A DNA stretch of 64,000 nucleotides from Pseudomonas sp. GR 6-02 (lineage in GTDB: Bacteria; Pseudomonadota; Gammaproteobacteria; Pseudomonadales; Pseudomonadaceae): contig NZ_CP011567.1 in assembly GCF_001655615.1 (NCBI RefSeq), forward strand, positions 806,001-870,000, written 5' to 3'. This document shows, piece after piece, positions 18,881 through 29,371 of this stretch. The translations under genes were made by a program, and so were the position numbers. Position 1 is the stretch's first letter. Each line of letters begins with the position of its first letter. The notes under the pieces were generated by a model. It made no database searches. It had not been told where the DNA came from and was given only the letters and a program-made list of their open reading frames with translations.

Positions 18881-21783
18881 CTGCCATCAAAGCCCCGAAA
18901 AAGCTCATCGAAGTGGCCTTGCCGCTTGACGCAATCAACGTCGCGGCAGCTCGTGAGAAGTCGATTCGTCATGGTCATCCCAGCACCCTGCACTTGTGGT
19001 GGGCGCGGCGGCCTTTGGCAGCTGCGCGGGCGGTAATTTTTGCCCAAATGGTTAACGACCCAGGCTACCAGCAGGGAGGTGGCTTCAAGTACGGAGTGAA
19101 TAAAGAGAAGGCTACAGCTGAGCGCGAGCGTCTGTTCAAGATTATCGAAGACCTGGTGCTGTGGGAAAATACCAACAACGAAGAGGTGCTGGAGCGGGCT
19201 CGGGCGGAGATCTGGAAAAGCTGGCGTGAGACCTGCGAACTCAACAGGAGCCATCCGCAGGCCGCCGAGTTATTCAACCCGGAAAAATTACCTGGCTTCC
19301 ATGATCCGTTCGCTGGTGGTGGCGCGCTGCCGCTGGAGGCTCAGCGTTTGGGGCTCGAGAGCTATGCCTCCGACCTTAACCCGGTGGCAGTGACCATCAA
19401 CAAGGCGATGATTGAGATCCCCCCCAAGTTTGCTGATCGTGCGCCTGTTGGACCAGAAGTCGCAGCAGACAAGGGCAGCAAGAAGAAGGCGACCCGTGAT
19501 GCCTTTGAGGACTGGTCGGGCTCCAGGGGGCTGGCCGAAGATGTACGCCGCTATGGTGCCTGGATGCACGAACAGGCGCAGCAGCGTATCGGCGATCTGT
19601 ATCCACCGATTGAGGTGACCTCAGAGATGGTTGTCGAGCGCCCCGAGCTTGCTCAATATCAAGGGGAAACGCTCACTGTGATCGCCTGGCTATGGGCGCG
19701 AACCGTTCGCAGCCCCAACCCCGCATTCAGTCACGCCGAAGTGCCGCTGGTTTCGACTTTTGTATTGTCCAGTAAGGTAGGTAAAGAGGTTCATGTTGAG
19801 CCAGTGGTTGAGGGGGATAGCTACCGCTTTGTCGTCAAAGTAGGTATGCCGCCCGAAAATGCTAAAAGCGGGACTAAGGCGGAAGGGCGTGGTGCGAATT
19901 TTCTTTGTTTACTGTCTGGCACCCCTGTCAGCGGTGATTACATCAAGCTAGAAGGTAAAGCCGGGCGTATGGGGGCTCGCTTGATGGCAATTGTTGCGGA
20001 GGGTAGGCGTGGTCGTGTGTATCTAACTCCGACATCCGAGCAAGAGGCGACAGCTTTGGCTACCCAAGCAGATTGGAAGCCAGTTGGTGATATCCCAACC
20101 CGTATGACAGGAGGAAATTGCACTCCCTATGGTCTTGTAACATGGGGCGACCTTTTTACTGCTCGCCAACTAGTGGCGCTGACCACCTTCTCCGATCTGG
20201 TTCAGGAAGCCATCATCCGTGCGCGAGAGGATGCGCTGGTTGCTGGTATGGTTGACGATGGTCTAGGGCTTGATCAGGGAGGTTGCGGAGCCACGGCATA
20301 TGCGCAAGCGGTGGGAGTTTATTTAGCGTTTGCAGTAGATAAAGCAACGGACCGAAATACGACCCTGTGCGCGTGGGAGTCGAAAATGGATCGCATGCGC
20401 AACACTTTTGGTCGCCAGGCTCTACCAATGGTTTGGGATTATGTAGAAACAAACCCGATTGGTGGGGCAGGGGGGGATATTTATGGAACAGTTTATTCGC
20501 TATGGGAAGCTCTGGATCGACTTAACCATGGTTGCGCTGGATTTAGTGTGCAGGCAGATGCTCAAACACAGAAGGTGAGCGCTAATAAGTTGATCTCTAC
20601 TGATCCGCCGTATTACGACAATATCGGCTATGCGGATCTGTCAGACTTCTTCTATGTCTGGCTGCGCCGCTCGTTACGGTCAATATATCCGAGTCTGTAC
20701 GCCACTCTGGCAGTGCCTAAGGCCGAGGAATTGGTGGCTACGCCTTATCGTCATGGTAGCAAGGACAAGGCCGAAGCCTTCTTCCTCGATGGCATGACCG
20801 CCGCCATGCACAACCTAGTCGAGCAGGCTCATCCAGCGTTTCCGGTGACCATCTACTACGCTTTCAAGCAGGCGGAAACCAAGGGTGAGGCCGGAACCTC
20901 CAGCACTGGCTGGGAAACATTCCTCGCCGCAGTGCTGAAGGCCGGTTTTGCCTTGAGTGGGACTTGGCCGATGCGCACGGAGCTGGGCAGCCGGATGATT
21001 GGCTCCGGCACCAACGCCTTGGCCTCCAGCATCGTGTTGGTCTGCCGCAAACGCGCAGCAGATGCCCTGACTATTTCTCGCCGCGAGTTTATTCGCGAAC
21101 TAAATAGCACCTTGCCGGAAGCTCTGCTGGATATGACCCGTGGCGGCATCAACTCGCCGGTGGCTCCGGTGGATTTGTCCCAAGCCATTATTGGCCCGGG
21201 TATGGAGGTGTTCAGCAAATACAGCGCAGTTTTGGAAGCTGACGGTTCGACCATGAGCGTGCGCAGCGCGCTGCAACTGATCAACCGCTTTATCGGCGAA
21301 GATGACTTCGATCACGACACCCAGTTCTGCTTGGCCTGGTTCGAGCAGCATGGTTGGGCTGAAGGCAAGTATGGCGATGCCGATGTATTGGCCCGTGCCA
21401 AGGGCACCAGCGTTGGAGGCCTGACGGAAGCCGGTGTGGCGGAAAGCTATGGCGGAAATCTACGCCTGCTCAAATGGGCCGAGATGCCTCGAGACTGGTC
21501 GCCGGAAAACGACAACCGTGTACCTGTGTGGGAGGTTTTGCATCAATTGATCCGTGCCCTCAGTCAGGATGGCGAAACAGCTGCTGGTCAGCTGCTGGCC
21601 CGTATGCCCGATAAGATAGCCGCAGTTAACGCATTGATGTACCGGCTCTACACACTTTGCGAACGCCAGGGCTGGGCCGAAGAGGCTCGCGCTTACAATG
21701 AGCTGCAAGGCGCCTGGAGTGGTATCGAGCAGGCTAGTCAGGAAGTTGGTCATATCGGAAGCCAGAGCACCTTGGAGCTCTGA
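18877..21783 (+). CDS. DUF1156-domain DNA methyltransferase
   Basis: 968 residues from the ATG at 18877, which overlaps the HNH stop (the frame is open further upstream, but [20 protein letters not shown] is the conserved DUF1156 opening, followed by [19 protein letters not shown]). AdoMet-binding motif I is [20 protein letters not shown] near residue 140. Catalytic motif IV is [15 protein letters not shown] near residue 574, typical of amino-group (N6-adenine or N4-cytosine) methylases. Large DUF1156 enzymes occur in anti-phage clusters with DUF499 proteins and helicases and probably mark host DNA. The middle third (about 19750-20600) looks more AT-rich than its surroundings, as if recombined. 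The recognition sequence cannot be read. Confidence 0.88.
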   Translation: MTAIKAPKKLIEVALPLDAINVAAAREKSIRHGHPSTLHLWWARRPLAAARAVIFAQMVNDPGYQQGGGFKYGVNKEKATAERERLFKIIEDLVLWENTNNEEVLERARAEIWKSWRETCELNRSHPQAAELFNPEKLPGFHDPFAGGGALPLEAQRLGLESYASDLNPVAVTINKAMIEIPPKFADRAPVGPEVAADKGSKKKATRDAFEDWSGSRGLAEDVRRYGAWMHEQAQQRIGDLYPPIEVTSEMVVERPELAQYQGETLTVIAWLWARTVRSPNPAFSHAEVPLVSTFVLSSKVGKEVHVEPVVEGDSYRFVVKVGMPPENAKSGTKAEGRGANFLCLLSGTPVSGDYIKLEGKAGRMGARLMAIVAEGRRGRVYLTPTSEQEATALATQADWKPVGDIPTRMTGGNCTPYGLVTWGDLFTARQLVALTTFSDLVQEAIIRAREDALVAGMVDDGLGLDQGGCGATAYAQAVGVYLAFAVDKATDRNTTLCAWESKMDRMRNTFGRQALPMVWDYVETNPIGGAGGDIYGTVYSLWEALDRLNHGCAGFSVQADAQTQKVSANKLISTDPPYYDNIGYADLSDFFYVWLRRSLRSIYPSLYATLAVPKAEELVATPYRHGSKDKAEAFFLDGMTAAMHNLVEQAHPAFPVTIYYAFKQAETKGEAGTSSTGWETFLAAVLKAGFALSGTWPMRTELGSRMIGSGTNALASSIVLVCRKRAADALTISRREFIRELNSTLPEALLDMTRGGINSPVAPVDLSQAIIGPGMEVFSKYSAVLEADGSTMSVRSALQLINRFIGEDDFDHDTQFCLAWFEQHGWAEGKYGDADVLARAKGTSVGGLTEAGVAESYGGNLRLLKWAEMPRDWSPENDNRVPVWEVLHQLIRALSQDGETAAGQLLARMPDKIAAVNALMYRLYTLCERQGWAEEARAYNELQGAWSGIEQASQEVGHIGSQSTLEL

Positions 21784-21903
21784 TCTCATGCTCCGACCTG
21801 CACGTTATGGAGCATCAATTACACAGCGCGCCATTAGGTGGGTCTGTGATCATATGAGCAGCGGAGTGCTGTCTCATGCCTCTGTTGTAACTGGAGATAA
21901 GGA

Positions 21904-24699
21904 ATGAGCCTGAAACCCTGGCGACTGATCGCCGAGCCCCATGAAGATGTGCGCACAGGCACCTTCGTGCAGGCGGAGTTCGCCGCTGACATCACGCGCG
22001 TGCACACTGGCACGGCTGCCGCCGAGTATCAGGATCCGCGTCTTTTCTTCCAGCGTACTTTCATCACCGAGGGAATGCGCCTTCTGCTGGACTCAGTGGT
22101 CAAGCGCCTTACTGGCAATGGCGGTGATCCTGTGATTCAGTTGCAAACAGCATTCGGTGGCGGCAAAACGCACACCATGCTGGCGGTCTATCACCTGGCC
22201 CAGGGCAAGGTGCCATCCAGCGAGATGGCAGGCATTGGCGAAATTCTCAATAAGGCCAAAGTAACCGAGCTGGTGCCGGCTCGTATCGCCGTTCTGGATG
22301 GCATCAATGCGTCCCCAAACCAGCCTGTTGCCCGTGGATCCAGCAGCATTCATACACTGTGGGGTGAGATGGCCTGGCAGTTGGGTGGAGATAGTGGCTA
22401 TGCGCTGGTGGCTGAGGCCGACCATTCCGGTACGTCGCCAGGCAAGGAGGTTCTGGAGAAGCTGCTCAAACAGTACGCGCCATGTGTGATATTGGTTGAC
22501 GAATTGGTGGCCTATATTCGCCAGTTCGAGGAAGGAGTATCTCTCACAGGTGGCACTTTCGACTCCAATCTAAGCTTTGTGCAGGCACTTACCGAAGCGC
22601 TCAAGGCCGTGCCTACGGCTGTCATGCTGGCGTCCTTGCCGGAGTCGGAGAAGGAAGCTGGTAGTCAGCGTGGCGTGCGTGCTCTGGAGTCACTGTCACA
22701 TTACTTCGGCCGTGTTCAGGCGCTGTGGAAACCGGTGGCTACCGAGGAGGCCTTCGAGATCGTGCGGCGCCGGTTGTTCAGTCGTATCAATGATCAGTTG
22801 GCGGCAGAGCAGGTGTGCCGCCAGTTTGCTGATTTCTACACTGCCCACAGCGCCGACTTTCCTGCCGAAACCCAGCAGAGTCATTATTACGAGCGTTTGA
22901 AGCAGGCCTATCCGATTCACCCCGAGGTGTTTGATCGCCTGTATGACGATTGGTCGAGCCTGGAAAATTTCCAACGCACTCGTGGCGTGCTCAAAATGAT
23001 GGCCAAGATCATCTACAGCCTGTGGCAAGACGGTAACAACGATCCTCTGATCATGGCTGGCAGCCTGCCATTCGGTGATGCCGATACGCGAAACGAATTC
23101 ACCTACTACCTGCCGGCTGGCTGGGATCCGGTGGTGGATCGGGATATCGATGGCCCGCGTGCCGAAACAGCCGAGATCGAAAACAAAGACACACGCCTTG
23201 GTGCTGTGCAGGCCTGTCGGCGTACGGCGCGTACCATCTTTCTGGGCAGTGCACCGACTACGGCAAACCAGATGGTACGTGGCATCGAGCTGGAACGGGT
23301 TCTGCTAGGAAGTGCGCAGCCGGAACAGCAAATCGGGTTGTACAAGGATGCTTTGCGTCGTCTCACAGATAAGCTGCATTACTTGAACACAGGCAACAAT
23401 CACTTCTGGTTCGATACTCGACCGAATCTGCGCCGGGAGATGGAAGAGCGTAAGAAACGCTTCAAAGACCGCGAGGATGTATTCCCGGCTATCCGTCAAC
23501 GTTTGAGTAACATTGGAGGCTGTTTTGGTGGTGTGCATGTGTTCACCAACAGCGCGGATGTGCCGGATGATTGGGCGTTACGCTTAGTGATACTGACTCC
23601 CGATGCCGCCTACAGCAAGAGCGGGCAGAGCAAGGCTATCGCCAAAGCGGCAGAGATTCTCAAGCACCGTGGCGAGCAGCCGCGGCAAAAGCAGAATCGT
23701 CTGATTTTCCTAGCGGCTGATGCCGATAATGTTAGTCGTTTGAAAGATCACGTGCGCTCGGTGCTAGCCTGGGAGTCCATCGTTAGTGACTACAAGGACA
23801 ATCGCATCACCCTTGACAACCTGATGGGCAAGAATGCCGCCGCCAGTCTGGAGCAGGCGCGGGACACCCTGAATCGCATGCTGCGGGAAACCTGGAAGTG
23901 GCTGTTGGCGCCGGTACAACATGCTGGCAATCTGACGGAGATCGTCTGGGAGCATTATCCGATCAACCCTGGGGCGGCGAATCTCTCCCAGGAGATCGAG
24001 AGGGTGCTCAAGGACAACGAATTGCTGATTACTGAGTGGGCACCGATTCACCTGGCCAACATTCTCAAACGCTGGTTCTGGAAGGACGGCGCGGCTGAAG
24101 TAGGGGCGCTGGATGTGTGGCAGAAAACCTGCTGCTACTTGTATCTGCCGCGCCTGCGTGATGATCAAGTGTTTATCCGTACTCTGAGTGTGGGTGTGGA
24201 AAGCCGTGACTTTTTTGCTGTGGCGCAAGGCAAGGATAAAATGGATCAAGGTGACGAGCGCTACCTTGGATTTGTATTTGGAAAGTCGACGTCGATTTTC
24301 CTCAATGATAGCTATCTGCTGATCGAGCCGGGTGCTGCTAAGGCTTATGAGGCGAGTCTTATTAGTTCTGAGCCAGGCCCAAATCCTGATCCAGGCCGAG
24401 GCCCAAATCCTGATCCAGGCCCTGAGCTCGAGCCCGACGCGCAGCCCGGCCCAGAGCCCACTCGTCCCTTGCCCAGCCAGTTCTATGCCAGCGTAGAGCT
24501 GGATCCAGTCAAGGCCAAAATGCAGTTCGCCACTCTAGTCGATGAGGTTATTCAGCAGTTCACGGTCAAGCATGGCGTGAACGTGACCATATCTATCGAC
24601 ATTCAAGCCAACAGTGGCAGTGGTTTTGATGATTCATTGCAGCGCTCAGTGAAGGAAAACTGCAATGTGCTCAAGGTGAAAACCTACGAGTTTGAGTAG
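21904..24699 (+). CDS. DUF499-domain ATPase (phage-defence associated)
   Basis: 931 residues, preceded by GGAGATAAGG five bases before the ATG. Walker A is [18 protein letters not shown] near residue 80 and Walker B is [14 protein letters not shown] near residue 196, with HSADF and RTRGVLKMM further on, typical of DUF499 proteins, which resemble the large ATPases of BREX and related systems. Near residues 825-855 lies a Pro/Asp/Gly-rich linker with repeated PNPDPG, then a small C-terminal domain of about 80 residues. It follows the methyltransferase after a 120-bp gap without a gene. DUF499 and DUF1156 proteins are usual neighbours, so it probably acts with the methylase. Confidence 0.88.
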   Translation: MSLKPWRLIAEPHEDVRTGTFVQAEFAADITRVHTGTAAAEYQDPRLFFQRTFITEGMRLLLDSVVKRLTGNGGDPVIQLQTAFGGGKTHTMLAVYHLAQGKVPSSEMAGIGEILNKAKVTELVPARIAVLDGINASPNQPVARGSSSIHTLWGEMAWQLGGDSGYALVAEADHSGTSPGKEVLEKLLKQYAPCVILVDELVAYIRQFEEGVSLTGGTFDSNLSFVQALTEALKAVPTAVMLASLPESEKEAGSQRGVRALESLSHYFGRVQALWKPVATEEAFEIVRRRLFSRINDQLAAEQVCRQFADFYTAHSADFPAETQQSHYYERLKQAYPIHPEVFDRLYDDWSSLENFQRTRGVLKMMAKIIYSLWQDGNNDPLIMAGSLPFGDADTRNEFTYYLPAGWDPVVDRDIDGPRAETAEIENKDTRLGAVQACRRTARTIFLGSAPTTANQMVRGIELERVLLGSAQPEQQIGLYKDALRRLTDKLHYLNTGNNHFWFDTRPNLRREMEERKKRFKDREDVFPAIRQRLSNIGGCFGGVHVFTNSADVPDDWALRLVILTPDAAYSKSGQSKAIAKAAEILKHRGEQPRQKQNRLIFLAADADNVSRLKDHVRSVLAWESIVSDYKDNRITLDNLMGKNAAASLEQARDTLNRMLRETWKWLLAPVQHAGNLTEIVWEHYPINPGAANLSQEIERVLKDNELLITEWAPIHLANILKRWFWKDGAAEVGALDVWQKTCCYLYLPRLRDDQVFIRTLSVGVESRDFFAVAQGKDKMDQGDERYLGFVFGKSTSIFLNDSYLLIEPGAAKAYEASLISSEPGPNPDPGRGPNPDPGPELEPDAQPGPEPTRPLPSQFYASVELDPVKAKMQFATLVDEVIQQFTVKHGVNVTISIDIQANSGSGFDDSLQRSVKENCNVLKVKTYEFE

Positions 24700-24716
24700 G
24701 TCGTCCCTGGGGGACG

Positions 24717-24738
24717 TGGGCGTCGTGATGGGCGCCCA
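24717..24738 (+). terminator. Hairpin after the DUF499 gene
   Basis: TGGGCG and CGCCCA pair around a loop, followed by TTTC. A second small hairpin (GTCCC/GGGAC) lies just before it. A plausible but weak terminator for the six-gene operon. Confidence 0.45.
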
Positions 24739-24747
24739 TTTCGCTGT

Positions 24748-25050
24748 CTACAGCCAGTGCCCTGGTATTTCAATCCCGTAGTTCTTTGCCATGGTTTGCA
24801 GCGTGGCGATGATCTCTGCATGCCTGGTCTGATCAGCAGCCTGCCAGCTGGCACGACGCTCCAGAAGAGTCTTCAGCTCGCCCAAGTTGTACATGCCCAG
24901 TCGATGGAAATTGCCCCAGTTGGGGATTCCGAACAAGTTGTAGATGACCACGGTAGCGTCTCGCTCGCTGGCCAGGCGCTTGTTACCGATGAGCTTTTCG
25001 GCGGCTGCTTCGGCTTCGTCACGGTCGTCGTATGTGTTGAGAAGTTTCAT
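24748..25050 (-). CDS. Hypothetical protein, about 100 residues
   Basis: From the ATG at 25050 it begins MKLLNTYDDRDEAEAAAEKL and contains VIYNLFGIPNWGNFHRLGMY and a helical end. I do not recognise a named family. It converges with the DUF499 gene and has its own leftward transcription. The frame is open upstream to 25134, but AAACCTCACATTAGCT before 25050 fits an intergenic leader better than coding. It is probably an island accessory gene of unknown role. Confidence 0.55.
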   Translation of the reverse strand: MKLLNTYDDRDEAEAAAEKLIGNKRLASERDATVVIYNLFGIPNWGNFHRLGMYNLGELKTLLERRASWQAADQTRHAEIIATLQTMAKNYGIEIPGHWL

Positions 25051-25262
25051 AGCTAATGTGAGGTTTCTCTGAAAAGTTGGGCAGCCTACCTCAGCATCCG
25101 TCTCTTTCCAAATGCCCATGTCGCTTGGATACACAGATTGCGTTGATGTCTTTGGGTGAATTGTCCACGGCCTTTTGGAGGAATGCCCTACCTCTGGGGG
25201 ACGACTGCAGCCGTCGCTGCCGACGGTAAAGCCCCAATAAATCGGTCACCGTGTCTAAGAAA

Positions 25263-25565
25263 TTAGTGCAGGCTCTTATTTTTCGTGCAACTTGTTAGCA
25301 ATTGCTGGCAGCTCCCCAATCGTTTCCAGATCAATAGAATTGTGAGCCGATAGTAATACCGGGTAGCGTCGGAATGGTCTTTCAGGTGCTGAGTGAGAAA
25401 CCAGCGCACGTGCTTGAGCTGCCAGGCCCAGGGATTATCGCGCTGCCATCGTTTTTGAATGGCCGCTTGCATGATTCGGGCTTGCCGTAGGTGTCGTTGC
25501 TGAGTGGCCTTTGAGCCAGTCAGTACGCCGCTCAGGAACAGTGCCATATCGAAAGGCTTGGTCAT
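25263..25565 (-). CDS. Small partner of the island recombinase
   Basis: 100 residues (MTKPFDMALFLSGVLTGSKA), rich in Arg, Gln and Trp, with RWQRDNPWAWQLKHVRWFL near the middle. Its ATG overlaps the recombinase stop at 25562-25565 (ATGA). A gene of this kind commonly follows the Integrase_1 recombinase in Pseudomonas islands. The basic, helical character suggests a DNA-binding accessory or directionality factor, but this is inference. Confidence 0.65.
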   Translation of the reverse strand: MTKPFDMALFLSGVLTGSKATQQRHLRQARIMQAAIQKRWQRDNPWAWQLKHVRWFLTQHLKDHSDATRYYYRLTILLIWKRLGSCQQLLTSCTKNKSLH

Positions 25566-26542
25566 GCTCGGCCACCAATGTAGGCCGACATCACATCGAT
25601 CCGGTTATGCCCGAGCTCAAGGCTGATCTGTTGGCGCGCCTGCTGATCAAGGCCGCGGTCAATGCGATAGTAGTGGCCACCATTGACCGGTGCCGCGTGG
25701 CCAGTGAGCTGTTCGTAGCGCTCGCAGGCGTATGCTGCGCGCAGTTCATGGAAGCCCTTCAGACCGTGTTCATGCAGCGTTTCGCGCGCGGGGAGCACGG
25801 TCTGTTGCAGGAACGCGGCGTAGCTTTCGTCTCGGGCCAGCAAGTTGCGGCTGCGGGGCGGCGATGCCTTACGAGCCAACTGCAGCGCAGCTTTCACCTC
25901 TTCATTTGCCACGACCCAGCGCGGCGCTGATGCCCCTGAGCGGCCGCCTTTGGTGCCGTCCTGGATGTTGATGCGGCCTAAGTGTTCGGCTTCGCGGTGC
26001 AGTCGTGGCAGGTCAGCCAGGATTGCCTCTCGTAGGCGCATGCCGGTTTCTCGGGCCAACAGGACAATCGCGGCCACCCGGTCGTGTTGCTGTTCGCCCA
26101 GAACCTCCACGACTCGATTCACCTGTTGGCGGTCCTGGCCATCCGGCGCGCGGGTGCGTACGCTCGAGCGCTGCAGTCCTAAGGCCTGCCTCGGACTGGC
26201 GATCCTCACGTCCTGATCAGCGCGCAGCGCCGCGAGGGTACGGTTGACGCTGCTCAGGCGGTTCTGCGCGGTAGCGATGCAGAGTTCACCTTGCTGGATT
26301 TGCTGGCGCAGGTAAGCGGCGTAGTCTTGCAGCGTCTGTCGATCGATCTGGCGCGCATCGTTGTAACCGGGGCCGTTCTCTGACCGACACCAACGCACAA
26401 ACGCTTGCCAGCGATCGCTATGCGCTTTGACCGTGGCGAAGTGGCCGCCGCCAAACAGATCCTTGAGCGCTTGTGGGCCGGCGTAGCTCAGCTGGCGGCC
26501 ATAGCCAAAGTTGCGACCCTCACGCCGACCGACCAGTGCCAT
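25562..26542 (-). CDS. Integrase_1-type tyrosine recombinase
   Basis: About 326 residues from the ATG at 26542 (MALVGRREGRNFGYGRQLSY, the usual opening). A SAM-like N-terminal domain spans about residues 30-110. Catalytic residues of a tyrosine recombinase are visible: Arg in LLARETGMRLREAI near 165, HELRAAYA near 263, and LGHNRIDVMSAYIG with the His and nucleophilic Tyr near 310. It differs from the P4-type integrase at 34859 and belongs to the group often found beside DUF3987 genes in mobile islands. It overlaps its neighbours on both sides, so it belongs to one leftward operon from 28408 to 25263. Confidence 0.8.
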   Translation of the reverse strand: MALVGRREGRNFGYGRQLSYAGPQALKDLFGGGHFATVKAHSDRWQAFVRWCRSENGPGYNDARQIDRQTLQDYAAYLRQQIQQGELCIATAQNRLSSVNRTLAALRADQDVRIASPRQALGLQRSSVRTRAPDGQDRQQVNRVVEVLGEQQHDRVAAIVLLARETGMRLREAILADLPRLHREAEHLGRINIQDGTKGGRSGASAPRWVVANEEVKAALQLARKASPPRSRNLLARDESYAAFLQQTVLPARETLHEHGLKGFHELRAAYACERYEQLTGHAAPVNGGHYYRIDRGLDQQARQQISLELGHNRIDVMSAYIGGRA

Positions 26543-26879
26543 CGTCATCACCGTTTTCGTTTGTTTGCAGAAATAGCAGTAGGGCTTTCCAGTGAGGGCT
26601 GAGCCTGTCCAGCTGCCGCCAGTGCGTCGAGCGGATCAGGAGGGTGTTCTCGTGGTGTTGCAGCAGTGCCCCTTCCTCGAGCAATTGTTCGATCAGCCGG
26701 GCGAGGTGAGCAGGCTCCAAGGGTGGTGTGGCGACAGCGGCGACAGTGGCGACAACCCGCGTCGTTTCTGGCCTGGCGCGTGGCGACAGGGTGGCGACAG
26801 AGGCAGCGACACACCGCAATTCTGGCTGTGGTTGATGTTGCGCCCGGTGGCGGCGCACCGCGTCATTGAGGCGAAACAT
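26520..26879 (-). CDS. Small hypothetical protein between DUF3987 and recombinase genes
   Basis: 119 residues starting MFRLNDAVRRHRAQ, with an Ala/Thr/Val-rich middle and a C-terminal part LARLIEQLLEEGALLQHHEN then LIRSTHWRQLDRLSPHWKAL. The DNA encoding the middle has repeated GTGGCGACAG units. It overlaps the DUF3987 stop by 17 bp and the recombinase start by about 23 bp. No family recognised, but this position is regularly occupied in such modules. Confidence 0.6.
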   Translation of the reverse strand: MFRLNDAVRRHRAQHQPQPELRCVAASVATLSPRARPETTRVVATVAAVATPPLEPAHLARLIEQLLEEGALLQHHENTLLIRSTHWRQLDRLSPHWKALLLFLQTNENGDDDGTGRSA

Positions 26880-28302
26880 GGCGGACCTCGAAAGTTTTCC
26901 CGTCGCGGCTGCTCAGCCAGCGATGAGTGATCAGCACGACCAATAAAGAAGCAGTATGGTCAGCGCTCTTGCGGGCAAAACGAGGGCCGTTGCGATTGAC
27001 GTCGCGAATGGTGAAGCGAGTCCAGCCTTTCTGCACCAGCCAGCGCAGCAGTCGATCCGCCTCTTCGCATCGGTTATTGACCGGCTCCTGTTCGGTCAGG
27101 CGCTGGATCTCGGCCAGGTAGTAATCCATCAACGTGGAGGCGCGCTGGATGTGTCCTTCGTCCAACGCACTGGCCTCTTCAACCATGGCCAGCACGCCCG
27201 CGATACGCAGTACATTCGCCGCCGCCTTGCCCGCGACAGGCTGGACGCCGGCCAGCTCGCCGAACTCGCCAGACTGACATTCGATGGTGTCGTGAATATC
27301 AATCCAGGCACGACGGGCACGGGAAGTCAGCTCCAGCGCGGCGGGATTGAGTGATCCATCCTTGTGAAGCGACCAGGGCTTTTGCAGCAGAGCGGTGATC
27401 CGCTGTTGGTAGCGCTGGACTTTGGCATCTCGGGTCAAGTCGATCGCCTTGTAGAGCCGCTGGCCGACCAGGCGCTCGGGCCAACTGATCAGGCAACGGC
27501 CGAGGATGCCTTGGCCATTGATCACCGGGTCTTTGAACAGCTGGTTGGCCAGGTAGGGCTGCAGCATCAGGTGCAGGCTGAGGCGGCGGTCATAGGCACG
27601 CAGGCTTTCTCCGGCCATGGAGCGCGTCCGGTCGATTGGGCTGCCATCCCACAGTGTCGACAAGGTGGTGATCGCCTTGAGTAGGTTCTCTTTGCTCATG
27701 GTGCTGCTGCCCAAGAACTGGCCACCTTCATCATTGAACAAGCCCATGCTGGGCAAGCCCTGGCACAGGCTTTTGACCAGGGCCTCAATGGTGGGTTCGG
27801 CAATGATCAGTCTCGGTGGTACCGGCTCGGACAGCTCACCGCCTTTGGCCTCAGCACGCTCTGTTGAGGTTTTGGGTTTGGCCATGATGCTGGTAGCGGC
27901 GCGATAGGCTTTGAGCTTTTCCACATACAGGGTCCACTGCTGCCGCTCCCAGTCGCGCGCTGCCCTTAATGCCAGGTGATCCACCGCGCTTTTGCGATCA
28001 CCCGAGGACGCCACCGTCAGTAGGTAGAGGGACAGCGGATAGGTTCGGCCGTCGAGTTGGACATTGGCATGACCCTGGCTCACCAGAGCAGCGCTGGCCA
28101 GCACCGATTGCGCGGCCATGGCGCAGGGCACGCCGATCACCTCGGCCAGTCGTTCGACCGCGGGGCCCAACAGATCCCCGAGTGCTTCGACCGGGTAGGA
28201 CAGTGGCGCCTGCTGGTATTCCAGCAATGGTTGTGGTGGCTCGAATGCTTCGCACAGTTGCATCGCTATTCTCCAGAGATTATCGACTTCGTCCTCACTC
28301 AT
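26863..28302 (-). CDS. DUF3987 (YfjI-like) protein
   Basis: 479 residues. Features: PVEALGDLLGPAVERLAEVI near 33, QSVLASAALVSQGHANVQLD near 64, a P-loop-like VASSGDRKSAVDHLALRAAR near 107, ERLAEAKGG region, and GLFNDEGGQFLGSSTMSKEN near 185, all typical of DUF3987 proteins of P4-like islands and satellites. These resemble primase-helicase ATPases and probably act in island replication or maintenance. The P-loop is degenerate (GDRKS), as is common in the family. The ATG overlaps the stop of a short upstream frame (ATGA at 28299-28302). Confidence 0.8.
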   Translation of the reverse strand: MSEDEVDNLWRIAMQLCEAFEPPQPLLEYQQAPLSYPVEALGDLLGPAVERLAEVIGVPCAMAAQSVLASAALVSQGHANVQLDGRTYPLSLYLLTVASSGDRKSAVDHLALRAARDWERQQWTLYVEKLKAYRAATSIMAKPKTSTERAEAKGGELSEPVPPRLIIAEPTIEALVKSLCQGLPSMGLFNDEGGQFLGSSTMSKENLLKAITTLSTLWDGSPIDRTRSMAGESLRAYDRRLSLHLMLQPYLANQLFKDPVINGQGILGRCLISWPERLVGQRLYKAIDLTRDAKVQRYQQRITALLQKPWSLHKDGSLNPAALELTSRARRAWIDIHDTIECQSGEFGELAGVQPVAGKAAANVLRIAGVLAMVEEASALDEGHIQRASTLMDYYLAEIQRLTEQEPVNNRCEEADRLLRWLVQKGWTRFTIRDVNRNGPRFARKSADHTASLLVVLITHRWLSSRDGKTFEVRHVSPQ

Positions 28303-28408
28303 CCCGCCACGGTTGTTGAGTGTTATCAGGGATCAAGGCCCCTGCGACCTGTGAGGTTTGTCCACTCACGCGGGACTGACGGCTCCTTACGACCGGGAAC
28401 TTGGGCAT
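28295..28408 (-). CDS. Possible 37-residue leader frame coupled to DUF3987
   Basis: ATG at 28408 opens a 37-codon frame (MPKFPVVRSRQSRVSGQTSQ onwards) whose TGA overlaps the DUF3987 ATG. AGGAGG lies 12 bases before it. It could be a coupling peptide or the tail of a lost AlpA-type regulator. No family recognised. Confidence 0.35.
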   Translation of the reverse strand: MPKFPVVRSRQSRVSGQTSQVAGALIPDNTQQPWRDE

Positions 28409-29070
28409 CTCATGATCTGGCCTCCTGAACACCGATAGCGGTGGGCGGGTGGAGGCTGCACTGGCTGACGAGGCTGGTACCGCGAGATCCTGAGTTGGGT
28501 GAAGGCAGTGATGCGATAACCGGGGCATGCCTGACTGTCAGTCAGGGGCAGTCCATTCCGTGGGCTGCGGCACCATCATCTGCATCGCTGTGGCGAGTGA
28601 GCATTCGGTGTTTGTCACGCCGATTGTCACGAGGGGGAAAGCCCCAAAGCCCCATGCGAGCAGGGCTGCAGCAGCGGTAAGAGCGCCCGTCTCTTTAGGG
28701 GGCAAAGAGACGGGCAAAAGGTTGGCGCAAGAAATGGCCAAGCGGATAAGTTGCTGCAGAGCAGCCAGGAGGGGGCATGAGTTGCCGCAGTGGGCATTCT
28801 GGAAGAAGTGGCATCCATCACATCGCTGTGACCGTGCGAGCCGCCGGACGCTAATCGCACTTGGGGAGAACCACCACGATGTGGCGTAGCCTCAAAGGTT
28901 CTGGCTACCTGGGTGCTGTCGAGGACAGCGCTGGTACAGTTCTGGTTTAGCGCTCGTTCTGCTCGCGGTCAACAGTATTTTGGGGGCGGCTGTTGCGCCA
29001 ATCGGTAGCGCTAGAAGACCTTGGAGGTCGGTGGTTTTCCATGGTCGGGTGGTCGTTCGTCGGTTTTTAA
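28409..29070. other. Non-coding stretch upstream of the DUF3987 operon
   Basis: No gene supported. It contains a long inverted repeat at 28686-28716 (GCCCGTCTCTTT and AAAGAGACGGGC) without a following U-tract, and presumably the promoter of the leftward module. Small frames such as 28538-28741 on the minus strand have no recognisable features. Confidence 0.4.
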
Positions 29071-29166
29071 TGTGAGCCTGCGTAATTGCATGGACTTGAC
29101 CATTTGCATTGTCACTGACCAGTCAATTGCATTCGTGCTGATCAACCGTTTGCATTCGACTTGACC
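29071..29166 (-). repeat. Left array of 23-bp end repeats of a transposon-like segment
   Basis: TTGCAT occurs at 29086, 29104, 29127 and 29150, each followed within the unit by CTTGACCA- or CTGACCAG-like sequence. The outermost CTGCGTAATTGCAT matches the inverted end at 34645. Such multi-copy ends suggest an IS21-like or Mu-like transposon terminus, with the family assignment inferred. Confidence 0.65.
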
Positions 29167-29371
29167 AGCTCACGCCGTAGTGACGACAGGCGGAGAACGG
29201 CCAATAACTGCCAGTCGCCACCGTCCGCTTTCGGAAGGAGCCATTGACCGATGGTCGCTGGCGACCTACAGCGGCGATCGGCGACTGATATGAACCTAAG
29301 TCCGAGTCCTGCCTTCCTTCGCGCTGCGCGTACCGTCGAGAGCCCAGAAAGCGAGAATGTCGCTGTTTCGG

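Noticed and set aside
12323-24699. Complete DISARM or BREX system
   Set aside because: DISARM needs drmA, drmB (DUF1998) and drmC (phospholipase D-like), and BREX needs pglZ and brxC/pglX; none is present. Only the helicase, methylase and regulator types are shared.
28686-28716. Long inverted repeat considered as a terminator
   Set aside because: Neither strand has a T-run after the stem and no gene ends beside it; its role is not clear.
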